64,000 nucleotides of DNA from Chitinophaga ginsengisegetis (GTDB taxonomy: Bacteria; Bacteroidota; Bacteroidia; Chitinophagales; Chitinophagaceae). The DNA lies in the NCBI RefSeq assembly GCF_900168065.1, contig NZ_FUZZ01000003.1, positions 744,001-808,000 on the forward strand. Direction: 5' to 3'. The first letter of the stretch is position 1. Each line of letters starts with the position of its first letter. Below the pieces are notes generated by a model. It saw only the letters and a list, made by a program, of their open reading frames with translations, ran no database searches and was not told the DNA's origin. The translations under genes were made by a program, and so were the position numbers. Positions 52,191-60,929 of this stretch are shown piece by piece.

Positions 52191-53273
52191 ATGAAGAAAA
52201 TTTTATTACTGGCCGGCGCACTGGCAGCTGCTATTACTATGTTTGCCCAGGACGCACCGCCACAAGAGAAAGAGAAAGGAAAAGTAACCTTTTCCGGCTA
52301 TGCCGAAGCGTATTACAGTTATGATCTGAACAACCCGGCTAATCATACTAAGCCCGGATTCCTGTATAACTACAATCGTCATAATGAATTAAACCTCAAC
52401 CTGGCGATGGTAAAGGCCACGTATACATCAGACCGTATCCGGGCCAACGTAGGGCTCATGGCGGGTACCTATCCGCAATACAACCTGGCATCAGAACCTA
52501 CCCTGATGCAGTATGTATACGAAGCTAACGTGGGTATCCGTGTAGGCAAAAACGTTTGGATTGATGCAGGTGTAATGCCGGCGCACATCGGTTTTGAAAG
52601 CGCCATCGGAAAAGATTGCCCTACCCTTACCCGGAGCATCCTTGCAGAGAATTCTCCTTATTATGAAACCGGCGCCAAAGTAACCTGGACGCCCAACGAC
52701 AAATGGTCGTTTGCCGCCATGTACCTGAACGGATGGCAAAGAATCAAAAAAGTGGATGGTAACCAAACCCCTGCTTTTGGTACACAGATCACCTTTAAGC
52801 CAACAACAAAAATATTGCTCAACTGGAGCACTTATATCGGTAATGATCTCCCGGATAGTGTACGCCAGATGCGCTACTTTAATAATGTTTATGGTACCTT
52901 TAGTATAACGGATAAATTCAGTGTCATTGCAGGATTCGACTATGGATTACAGCAAAAGGCCAAAGGATCATCCGACTTCAACAGCTGGTACAGCCCTGTT
53001 GTAATTGCCCGGTACGCATTTACCGATAAATTTGCGATGGCAGGACGCGTGGAGCATTACAATGATCAACATGGCGTTATCATCAGCACCGGTACACCGG
53101 ATGGTTTTCAAACCACCGGCTACTCTCTTAACCTGGATTTTACCCCGGTGAATAACGTGATGTTCCGGCTGGAAGGCAGATCATTTAACGGAAAAGACAA
53201 AACATTTATGAAAGGAACAGAACTGAAAAACACCAATACTGCGATCACTGCATCACTGGCCGTATGGTTCTAA
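52191..53273 (+). CDS. Outer-membrane porin (beta-barrel) in the kdp operon
   Basis: 360 residues from the ATG at 52191, which opens a clear signal peptide ending MFAQ. Then beta-barrel strands with alternating hydrophobic residues (KVTFSGYAEAYYSYDLNN, MVKATYTSDRIRANVG) and a C-terminal phenylalanine (ASLAVWF). It lies between kdpC and kdpD. It belongs to the putative OmpL-like beta-barrel group often seen with kdp in this phylum, and probably admits potassium or other ions through the outer membrane; the role is inferred. Confidence 0.85.
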   Translation: MKKILLLAGALAAAITMFAQDAPPQEKEKGKVTFSGYAEAYYSYDLNNPANHTKPGFLYNYNRHNELNLNLAMVKATYTSDRIRANVGLMAGTYPQYNLASEPTLMQYVYEANVGIRVGKNVWIDAGVMPAHIGFESAIGKDCPTLTRSILAENSPYYETGAKVTWTPNDKWSFAAMYLNGWQRIKKVDGNQTPAFGTQITFKPTTKILLNWSTYIGNDLPDSVRQMRYFNNVYGTFSITDKFSVIAGFDYGLQQKAKGSSDFNSWYSPVVIARYAFTDKFAMAGRVEHYNDQHGVIISTGTPDGFQTTGYSLNLDFTPVNNVMFRLEGRSFNGKDKTFMKGTELKNTNTAITASLAVWF

Positions 53274-53283
53274 CTAAATAATA

Positions 53284-54408
53284 ATGACAGATAAAGAACA
53301 CTCCGTACAGCAATTTCTTGACCTGGCTAACCGCGCCGGCAGAGGGAAGTTTAAAATTTATATCGGCATGAGCGCCGGTGTAGGTAAAACATACCGCATG
53401 CTGCAGGAAGCGCATGCCATGTTAAGAAATGGGGTGAATATCCAGATCGGTTATATCGAAACACATGGGCGTGCGGAAACGCATGCCCTGCTGGATGGAC
53501 TGCCCCAGATACCCCGCCGGCAGGTATTTTACAAAGGGAAAATGCTGGAAGAAATGGATCTTTCCACCATCCTGCTGCTGGCGCCCGACTGGGTAGTGGT
53601 AGATGAACTGGCGCACAGTAATATCCCCGGCTCCAAAAATGAGAAGCGCTGGCAGGATGTTGTGGACCTGCTCAATGCGGGGATCAATGTTATTTCTGCC
53701 GTGAACATTCAGCACATCGAAAGTATTAACCAGGAGGTGAAATCCATTACCGGCGTGGAAGTGCAGGAGCGCGTTCCCGACCTGATACTGCAAATGGCCG
53801 ATGAAGTGGTGAACATCGACCTTACCGCCGATGAGCTGATCACCCGTTTGAAAGAAGGTAAGATTTATGACCGATCCAAAGTAGAGAGCGCCCTGAGTAA
53901 TTTTTTTCAGGCAGATAAAATCCTGCAATTACGTGAGCTGGCACTGAAGGAAGTAACCACACAGGTGGAACGGAAAGTGGAGATCCAGATTCCCCGTAAC
54001 CTGCAGATGCGCCATGAGAGTTTCCTGGCATGTATTTCTACCAATGATGAAGTGGCCCGGAAGGTAATCCGCAAAACAGCCCGGCTGGCGGCTTATTATC
54101 ACGCCGACTGGTTTGTATTGTATGTACAAACCCCGGGCGAAAGCGCCGATAAGATTGCGCTTGCTGCCCAACGTCATCTTATTAATAACCTGAAACTTGC
54201 TACAGAACTCGGTGCGGAAGTTATACAGGAACATAACGCCAAAGTATCGGAAGCTATCATTAACATTGCATTGGAAAAACATGTTACTACCATTTGTATG
54301 GGAAAACCGCATATCAGTCTTTTCCGTATCATTTTGCGCACTAACCTGTTTAACCAGTTGTTGAAAACGCTTTCTTCCAACGATATCGACATTATCATAT
54401 TATCATGA
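53284..54408 (+). CDS. kdpD: KdpD sensor domain protein (kinase part separate)
   Basis: 374 residues corresponding to the cytoplasmic N-terminal KdpD half: KdpD domain with Walker A GMSAGVGKT (28-36) and VVVDELAHSNIPGSKNEKRW, and a universal-stress-like domain (about 245-374, FLACISTNDEVARKVIR and VTTICMGKPHISLF). There are no membrane helices, GAF or kinase domains. Its stop overlaps the next gene's ATG by 4 bp (ATGA), and the next gene is a complete membrane kinase. So KdpD is split into two chains here, rather than broken by a frameshift. Confidence 0.9.
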   Translation: MTDKEHSVQQFLDLANRAGRGKFKIYIGMSAGVGKTYRMLQEAHAMLRNGVNIQIGYIETHGRAETHALLDGLPQIPRRQVFYKGKMLEEMDLSTILLLAPDWVVVDELAHSNIPGSKNEKRWQDVVDLLNAGINVISAVNIQHIESINQEVKSITGVEVQERVPDLILQMADEVVNIDLTADELITRLKEGKIYDRSKVESALSNFFQADKILQLRELALKEVTTQVERKVEIQIPRNLQMRHESFLACISTNDEVARKVIRKTARLAAYYHADWFVLYVQTPGESADKIALAAQRHLINNLKLATELGAEVIQEHNAKVSEAIINIALEKHVTTICMGKPHISLFRIILRTNLFNQLLKTLSSNDIDIIILS

Positions 54409-56099
54409 GTACGTTCAGATTAAAAACAAAGATTACGCTTGGTGTACTGTTCCTGTACATCATGCTGCTGGTGGTGAGCATACTGGGTTATTACTATCTG
54501 AACCGCCTGAACGAAAAGGCGAAGTTCATCCTCAAGGATAACTATGAATCGCTGGAGTATTCGAAAAATATGCTGGTAGCTTTGGAAGATCTGCCGGCTC
54601 ATCGTGCCGCTGCTATGCAAACTTTTTCCGTTAATCTCAGGAAGCAGCAGGCCAACGTAACAGAAAGAGGTGAGAAAGATGCAACGGAAGCAGTTGCCCG
54701 CATTTTTGAATTGCTTAAAAAAGATTCTACCATAGAAATAGGCGCTATAAAGAAAAATATCTACACCATCATGGACCTCAATATGGCCGCCATTGTAGGT
54801 AAAAATGAAAGGGTAAAGAAAACAGCAGATAATGCGCTGCTTTATATTGCCATTATCAGCGGACTTTGCTTTGTACTGGGATTCACTTTTGTTTATAACT
54901 TCCCCGGGTACATCGCCAACCCTATTGATGCGCTTACGCAGGGGATTAAAGATATCGCCAACAAACAATACGGCAAAAGGCTCTACTTTAAATCCGGCGA
55001 CGAATTCGGCGATCTGGCCACCGCTTTCAATACAATGGCCCAGCGGCTGGATGAATACGAACACAGCAACCTGGCGCGCATTGTATTTGAAAAGCAACGC
55101 GCAGAAGCAGTGATCAGCAGCCTGAAAGATGCTACCATCGGATTTGATGTAAATAATGTGATCCTGTTTGCCAACACCCCTGCCCTGCAACTGCTGAACA
55201 TACCTGAAAAGGATCTCATCGGACAGCCGGCGGAAGAAATAGCCAAACGCAACGACCTGCTACGCTTCCTCGTGAATACGAAGGAAAATGCCCCGCTTAA
55301 AATAGTGGTGGACGGAAAAGAATGTTTCTTCACCCGCGAAACAACCGACATCAGGCATGAAGAAAAACGTATAGGCTATGTAGTTATTCTCCGGAATATT
55401 ACCACTTTTAAAGAACAGGATATTGCCAAAACGCATTTCATTGCCACCATTTCCCATGAGTTGAAAACGCCGCTGGCAGCGTCTGATTTCAGTATTAAGC
55501 TGCTGGAAGATGAAAGGACGGGGGTATTGAGTACTGAACAGAAAGAGCTGTTGGACAGCCTGAAACAGGACAACCGGCGCATGATAAAAATTGTGAGTGA
55601 GCTGCTGGACCTGTCGCAGGTAGAAAGTGGCAATATACAATTGCAGCCGCAGCCGGTGACTGCGATGAACATTGTGCAATACGCGATGGACACGGTACAG
55701 AAACAAGCCGCACAACGCGAAATCACCATCCGCACACAGGTGCCGGATACTTTACCGAAAGTATTGGCAGACGTGGAAAAAACCGCCTGGGTACTGGTGA
55801 ACCTCTTAACGAATGCCATCCGTTATTCTGCTCACGGCGCCGCCATAGAACTAACGGTAACGCCTACCGGAACAGAGATGGTATCGTTTGTGGTACAGGA
55901 TTATGGAAAAGGTATTCCGGAAGCCTTCCGTGGTAAAATATTTGAAAGGTTTTTCCAGGTTCCCGGTATGAAGGGCCAGGGGAACGGGCTCGGACTGGCC
56001 ATTTCAAAGGAATTTATCGAAGCCCAGGGTGGCATCATTGGCGTAAATAGCGAAGAAGGAAAAGGCAGCCAGTTTTATTTCACCTTGCCGGAGGCATAG
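54405..56099 (+). CDS. Membrane sensor histidine kinase of the kdp operon
   Basis: 564 residues: TM1 (about 10-31), an all-helical extracytoplasmic region, TM2 (about 144-166), HAMP (about 167-218), PAS (about 226-335), HisKA with phosphorylated His351 (ATISHELKTPLAAS), and HATPase with VNLLTNAIRYSAHG, DYGKGIPEAF and GNGLGLAIS. It very likely receives its potassium signal through the KdpD-N protein encoded just upstream. Its response regulator is not in the window. The gene converges on the next one with only 5 bp between stops. Confidence 0.9.
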   Translation: MSTFRLKTKITLGVLFLYIMLLVVSILGYYYLNRLNEKAKFILKDNYESLEYSKNMLVALEDLPAHRAAAMQTFSVNLRKQQANVTERGEKDATEAVARIFELLKKDSTIEIGAIKKNIYTIMDLNMAAIVGKNERVKKTADNALLYIAIISGLCFVLGFTFVYNFPGYIANPIDALTQGIKDIANKQYGKRLYFKSGDEFGDLATAFNTMAQRLDEYEHSNLARIVFEKQRAEAVISSLKDATIGFDVNNVILFANTPALQLLNIPEKDLIGQPAEEIAKRNDLLRFLVNTKENAPLKIVVDGKECFFTRETTDIRHEEKRIGYVVILRNITTFKEQDIAKTHFIATISHELKTPLAASDFSIKLLEDERTGVLSTEQKELLDSLKQDNRRMIKIVSELLDLSQVESGNIQLQPQPVTAMNIVQYAMDTVQKQAAQREITIRTQVPDTLPKVLADVEKTAWVLVNLLTNAIRYSAHGAAIELTVTPTGTEMVSFVVQDYGKGIPEAFRGKIFERFFQVPGMKGQGNGLGLAISKEFIEAQGGIIGVNSEEGKGSQFYFTLPEA

Positions 56100-56104
56100 T
56101 GTTG

Positions 56105-59068
56105 TCAGGGTTGTTCAATGTGCGCTTTTACGAGATGTACATGTTGATAATAGATAGCACTAATTTCCTGCAACCGGTCAGGGATGCTGTCGAGATTTTC
56201 TTCCAGCCGGGCATCTCTTTCAACAGATAAAGCTACATCCGATGCGTATTGCATGCCAATCATATGCAGGTTAAATTTCATCTGGTGCGCCAGCATATAG
56301 AGCGGTTGCCAGTCTTTCGCTGCCAGCAGCTGGTTCATCTCTGAAAGTTTTTGCGGAATGCTGTCCAGCAGTTCTTCCAGCATTATTTTCACATGTTCTT
56401 TTTCACCGGACATCATGCTGTATACAGCGGAGAAATCCAGTTCACTGAAAGGTATTTCAGAGGCTTCTTTTTTTTCAGTGATTGCTTCCGGTGTTTGTTC
56501 TCCCAGTCCTTTCAGGATTTTATGAAACAGGTCGGTTCGGTCGAATGGTTTGGAAACGTAGTCGTTCATTCCGGCGGCCAGGCAGCGGTCTTTTTCTCCT
56601 TTTAATGCGGAGGCGGTCATGGCAATCATGTAGGTCCGGATGCCTTTCCCGCGTATGGCCTGCGTAGTCTGGTATCCGTCCATTCCCGGCATCTGGATAT
56701 CCATAATGATGCAATCGTAAGATTTGTAGTCCAGCATTTCAAGGGCCAATTTTCCGCTGTTAACCACGTCTGTTCTGGCGCCGGCATTGCGGAGCGTATG
56801 AAACACCACCTGTTGATTGATGTCGTCGTCTTCCACTACCAGTATGGTTTTCCCTTGCAGTGGTTTTTCTGCATGGTGAAGATGCCCCTTGTCATCTTTA
56901 CCGGTAACTTCTTCGTTGTTGCGGGCAAACGGAAGCTCAAAGTAAAAAGTAGCGCCTTCGTTCAGGCGGCTGTTTACCCGGATAAAGCCATGTTGAAGGG
57001 TGATGAGTTCTTTGGTGATGGCTAATCCCAGGCCGGTGCCGCCAAATTTGCGGGTATTGCCTGCATGTGTTTGGGAGAAGCTTTTAAAAATCATCTCATG
57101 TTGGTCCGGGTCGATGCCTATGCCGGTATCCTTTATTTCAAAGCCCAGCTGAACAGTGGATTGTTCCTTATCTTCCTTTACCAGCGATACTTTCACGGTT
57201 ATTTTTCCACTATGGGTAAATTTAATAGCATTTTCCACAAGGTTGGTCAGGATCTGGTTGAGACGTATTTCATCTCCCAAAAGATAAGCTGGGATGGCGG
57301 TATCTATCTCATCAAAAAACGACAGTTCCTTTTGTTGCGCCTGTAGTTTCAGGGGGAAGAGGGCATTGTCTATTACCTCGTAAATATCAAATGGTTCGTG
57401 GAGGAGCAGCAGCTTACCTGCTTTTATTTTTGAAAAGTCGAGGATTTCGTTGATGATCACCAGCAGGCGGTTGGCGGACGTTTTGATGGCGCCGGTGTAC
57501 TCCAGTTGTGTGGGAGATAGCTGGCTTTGCTGCATCAGGAGGTTGGTCATGCCGATGATACCGTTCATGGGTGTACGAATTTCGTGGCTCATATTGGCGA
57601 GGAACATTTCCTGGGCACTGATGGCTTCCTGCGCCAGGTTATTGGCGTTTTCAATGGCGGTGATATAGTTGTTTTTTTCGGTGAAATCCTGTCCTATACC
57701 GCAGATGCCGATCATTTCACCGTCTGAATTCCGGAGCGGGAATTTGGTAATAAGAAAGTGATAGATCTTATCGTTCACGGTAATGCTCTGTTCTGATTTT
57801 ACCCTGGCGCCTGTTGTCCTTACTTCAAGATCCAGTTTGGCATAGCGTTGTACCCAATCGTATGGTAGTTCTTCATCTGTTTTGCCAATGATATCTTTTT
57901 TATCTACGCCGTGTATTTCGGTAAAGCGGTTATTCACCAGCAGGTATTTGCCGGGCATATCTTTTATGAACATCATAGACGGCATAAAGTCGAGGATGGC
58001 ATCCAGGCGTTGCTGGAGATACATCACCTGGTCTTCGTTTCTTTTTTTCTTATCAATATCCCTTACTACGCATTGAAATTCTTTTACCCGGCCGTCTTCT
58101 CCGTACACCAGTGCGGCCATTTGTTCCACCCATTTTTTGGCGCCCGACCTGGTAATGATTTCAAATTCCTGGGAGGTATAATCGTCGCCTGTTTTCACCT
58201 GGTTAATGTAAAAGGCTTCGAGTCGTTTCCAGGTATCTTCTTCCAGGAACATGGAGTAATGTTTGCCTACCAGTTCTGTATTGGGGTAGCCGGTCATTTC
58301 GGCGGCGCCTTTGCTCACGTAGGTAAAGGTGCCATCTACCTGCGATTTATAGAGGATCAGTTCTGTTTCTTCTGCCAGCCGGAGAAAGGACTGTTCTCTT
58401 TTGTGCAGCTGGTTGGTTCTCAGCTTCAGCTTTTTGAACATCCGGTATAAATACCGCGATTCGCCCAGTAACAGTACCAGTGTGAAAAGGCTGATGATAA
58501 TGGTGGTCCAGAAAGAGTACAGGGTATAGCGATTGTCTTTGTCGACCCGTTCAATCAGTTTACGCCGGTTTGCCTGCATGAAATTATTCACTGCTATTCT
58601 TACGCTGTCGCGGAACAGGGCGTTTTCGGGGGCAGTGATCAGTTGTTTGGCCAGGGCAGGTTGGGTAGCTGCCAGTGCAAGTATCCGTTGATGATAGCTG
58701 ATTTTTTTCCGGAGAAGGATACTGAAATTATCCAGTATTTTTTGAGAGATGGTATCACCAGGCATGCTGGCTGAAACAGATTGGAGGAGGCGTAGCACGC
58801 TGTCTGGCAGGGCATAATTGGCGGCAGGGATACGGGACTGCCCCATGAGCAGCATGTCGCGGATGCTGTTGGTATAGTTATTATCCAGTACGGCTACGGT
58901 TCTTACCTTATCTATCAGCAGGTTGGTTTGTATCATGCTTTCCGCCGCGCTCCTGCTTCTTTTTTTAACCACCCAGGCATAATATACAAAACCCATGAGC
59001 GCCATAAATACTACCAGGATAAGTACCAGAACGGTATTTACAATTTTTTTCATGCGTAGGCTTTTCAA
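56105..59068 (-). CDS. Hybrid sensor histidine kinase with receiver and HPt domains
   Basis: 987 residues: TM1 (about 9-31), a periplasmic all-helical sensor (about 35-180), TM2 (about 185-203), two PAS domains (about 224-345 and 346-465), HisKA with His495 (ANMSHEIRTPMNG), HATPase (LTNLVENAIKFTHSG), receiver with conserved acidic residues VVEDDD and IIMDIQMPGMDG, and a C-terminal HPt with AHQMKFNLH. This is a one-protein phosphorelay whose partner regulator is not identified. It stands alone on the minus strand between the kdp operon and the beta-barrel gene; the signal is unknown. Confidence 0.92.
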   Translation of the reverse strand: MKSLRMKKIVNTVLVLILVVFMALMGFVYYAWVVKKRSRSAAESMIQTNLLIDKVRTVAVLDNNYTNSIRDMLLMGQSRIPAANYALPDSVLRLLQSVSASMPGDTISQKILDNFSILLRKKISYHQRILALAATQPALAKQLITAPENALFRDSVRIAVNNFMQANRRKLIERVDKDNRYTLYSFWTTIIISLFTLVLLLGESRYLYRMFKKLKLRTNQLHKREQSFLRLAEETELILYKSQVDGTFTYVSKGAAEMTGYPNTELVGKHYSMFLEEDTWKRLEAFYINQVKTGDDYTSQEFEIITRSGAKKWVEQMAALVYGEDGRVKEFQCVVRDIDKKKRNEDQVMYLQQRLDAILDFMPSMMFIKDMPGKYLLVNNRFTEIHGVDKKDIIGKTDEELPYDWVQRYAKLDLEVRTTGARVKSEQSITVNDKIYHFLITKFPLRNSDGEMIGICGIGQDFTEKNNYITAIENANNLAQEAISAQEMFLANMSHEIRTPMNGIIGMTNLLMQQSQLSPTQLEYTGAIKTSANRLLVIINEILDFSKIKAGKLLLLHEPFDIYEVIDNALFPLKLQAQQKELSFFDEIDTAIPAYLLGDEIRLNQILTNLVENAIKFTHSGKITVKVSLVKEDKEQSTVQLGFEIKDTGIGIDPDQHEMIFKSFSQTHAGNTRKFGGTGLGLAITKELITLQHGFIRVNSRLNEGATFYFELPFARNNEEVTGKDDKGHLHHAEKPLQGKTILVVEDDDINQQVVFHTLRNAGARTDVVNSGKLALEMLDYKSYDCIIMDIQMPGMDGYQTTQAIRGKGIRTYMIAMTASALKGEKDRCLAAGMNDYVSKPFDRTDLFHKILKGLGEQTPEAITEKKEASEIPFSELDFSAVYSMMSGEKEHVKIMLEELLDSIPQKLSEMNQLLAAKDWQPLYMLAHQMKFNLHMIGMQYASDVALSVERDARLEENLDSIPDRLQEISAIYYQHVHLVKAHIEQP

Positions 59069-59275
59069 CGGCTCTTTAATAGCGTTGGCAGGGGTTATGA
59101 GCTCAGTGACGGATTATTTATTCAAATTAGGATATTTTGGGGCAATATTGCTGTTCATCTTGTTCAATCCAACGTATGGACCAGGAAAAGATTATGGCGG
59201 TCAGTATTTCTTTTTCTGTTACTTTCGGCGTGCGAATGTATTACCGGGTGAATGTTTTAGCAATACTTTAACGGA

Positions 59276-59304
59276 TTGTCTTTACAATCATTCCATTATA
59301 TTTG
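59276..59304 (+). promoter_or_regulatory. Beta-barrel gene promoter (-33 and -7)
   Basis: TTG (59276-59278), 18 bases, then TATATTTG (59297-59304), a good Bacteroidota promoter. It predicts a start near 59310, 28 bases before the ATG at 59338, and rules out the longer frame starting at 59302. Confidence 0.65.
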
Positions 59305-59337
59305 CCTAATATTCTTTTTCCTAAGTATGTATATTAT

Positions 59338-60042
59338 ATGAAGAAAATAATTTTTACCCTGGGTCTGATAGCTGTTTCTATTGGAGTTTTTGCACAGGAT
59401 GGCGGTTCACCGATGAATAAAGCGGTTAATAAAGTTACCCATTCTAACGACTTTTTAATGGTACAGTTGTCATACGATGGCTGGGCGGGTGCGCCTGACA
59501 GTATTAAGAGCGGCCTTAACAGGGGTTTTAATATTGCCCTGATGTACGACTTCCCGTTCAAGAAATCCAAACTGAGTATGGCAGCGGGTTTAGGTATCAG
59601 TACCAGCGGTGTTTACCTGAAAGATCATACGATGGATATCCAGGGAAAGCTGAATCGTAACCAGGTGTCTTTCCCTACTTCTACGGCTAAAAAGAATAAA
59701 GTGGCTACCACTTACCTGGAAATTCCTATTGAATTAAGATACCGCAGTGTGCCGGATAACGCCAACAAAGGCTTCAAAGCCGCAGTAGGTGTGAAAGTAG
59801 GCGCCCTGGTAGATGCTCATACCAAAATAAAATATACCGGCGCCAATGGCAGCAAGGATATTGATAAAGATGCCAACAGGGGATTCTTTAACCCGTGGCG
59901 CTTTGCGGCTACTGCCCGCGTAGGTTACGGTAACTTTGCCTTATTTGGCTCCTATTCCCTGAATCCATTGCTGAAAGACAATGCCAGCAATAACCTGGAT
60001 ATCAGACCTTACCAGATTGGTATTTGTTTAAGCGGATTGTAA
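59338..60042 (+). CDS. PorT-type outer-membrane beta-barrel protein
   Basis: 234 residues from the ATG at 59338. A signal peptide (ending near GVFAQ) is followed by alternating beta strands: FLMVQLSYDGWAG, FNIALMYDFPFKKSKLSMAAGLGIST, and LEIPIELRYRS, ending in IRPYQIGICLSGL. It fits the outer-membrane beta-barrel (PorT/OMP_b-brl) group, of unknown function here. It converges on the enoyl-CoA hydratase gene across a bidirectional terminator. Confidence 0.85.
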   Translation: MKKIIFTLGLIAVSIGVFAQDGGSPMNKAVNKVTHSNDFLMVQLSYDGWAGAPDSIKSGLNRGFNIALMYDFPFKKSKLSMAAGLGISTSGVYLKDHTMDIQGKLNRNQVSFPTSTAKKNKVATTYLEIPIELRYRSVPDNANKGFKAAVGVKVGALVDAHTKIKYTGANGSKDIDKDANRGFFNPWRFAATARVGYGNFALFGSYSLNPLLKDNASNNLDIRPYQIGICLSGL

Positions 60043-60068
60043 CAGCCTCCGGGCTTTTATATAGAGAA

Positions 60069-60102
60069 AACGGCCCGGGTTTAACACCTGGGCCGTTTTT
60101 TT
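60069..60102. terminator. Bidirectional terminator between convergent genes
   Basis: A 12-bp stem AACGGCCCGGGT/ACCTGGGCCGTT (one G-T pair) with T7 on the plus side and TTTT on the minus side. It serves both the beta-barrel gene and the enoyl-CoA hydratase gene. Confidence 0.93.
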
Positions 60103-60141
60103 ATGGTGAGATGATCAGCGCGATCGCTTATCTTTTACCGG

Positions 60142-60918
60142 TTACTCTCCTTTGAATACAGGCTTTCTTTTTTCGAGGAAAGCCTGGATCCCTTCTGCGT
60201 TATCGGCGGAGTTACCGGCAATTTCCTGGCAATAGGCTTCGTACTCGAGTACTTCATCCAGGTTATCCGTCATGCCTTTGGTGAGCATTTTTTTCATGAG
60301 TGCAATGGCTTTCGTAGGTGCGGCAGCGTAGTAAGCGGCTTCCGCCTGTACGGCGGCATCCAGTTCCGCAGCCGGCACCACTTTATTTACCAATCCCAGT
60401 TTCAGCGCTTCCGCCGCGCTTACTTTACTGGCTTTGGTAGCCAGTTCAAAGGCCCGGTGGTAGCCCACGGTACGGGGAAGGAAGTACGAAGAGCCGGAAT
60501 CCAGCACCAGCGCGATGTTCACAAAAATTTCTATCATGGTGGCTTCCTCGCTGGCAATGATCAGGTCGCAGGCCAGTGCAAGGGAGCATCCTGCGCCGGC
60601 GGCCACGCCATTGAGCCGGCAGATAACCGGCTTGGGCATATTGCGGATGGCGCGAATGATCGGGTTATAGCGTTTGTGCAGTGATTCGCTCAGGTCGCGC
60701 TTTCCGGCCTCCATAGAAGCCTTGAGGTCCTGACCACTGCTGAAAGCTTTGCCGGCGCCTGTTAACACGACCACTCTCACTGCCGGATCTTTTTCTGCTT
60801 TCTTTAATGCATCCTGCAACTCATAGCTGAGCGGATCGTTGAACGCATTGTATACTTCAGGTCTGTTTAAGGTGATGGTAGCAATACCATCCTGAATATC
60901 CAGTAATAAAGCAGCCAT
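60142..60918 (-). CDS. Enoyl-CoA hydratase/isomerase family protein
   Basis: 258 residues of crotonase fold. Typical features: TITLNRPEVYNAFND, AFSSGQDLKAS, the oxyanion-hole region RLNGVAAGAGCSLALACDLIIAS, and the second active-site stretch NIALVLDSGSSYFLPR, whose Asp suggests a PaaG-like isomerase rather than a classic hydratase with two Glu. It lies 11 bp downstream of the S9 peptidase gene. The substrate is unknown; a role in phenylacetate or beta-oxidation cannot be shown from one gene. Confidence 0.88.
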   Translation of the reverse strand: MAALLLDIQDGIATITLNRPEVYNAFNDPLSYELQDALKKAEKDPAVRVVVLTGAGKAFSSGQDLKASMEAGKRDLSESLHKRYNPIIRAIRNMPKPVICRLNGVAAGAGCSLALACDLIIASEEATMIEIFVNIALVLDSGSSYFLPRTVGYHRAFELATKASKVSAAEALKLGLVNKVVPAAELDAAVQAEAAYYAAAPTKAIALMKKMLTKGMTDNLDEVLEYEAYCQEIAGNSADNAEGIQAFLEKRKPVFKGE

Positions 60919-60929
60919 GATAATATGAT

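Noticed and set aside
53284..56099. Frameshift splitting a normal kdpD
   Set aside because: The two frames overlap by a clean ATGA, and the second chain has its own two membrane helices, HAMP and PAS domains, so this is a true two-gene arrangement.
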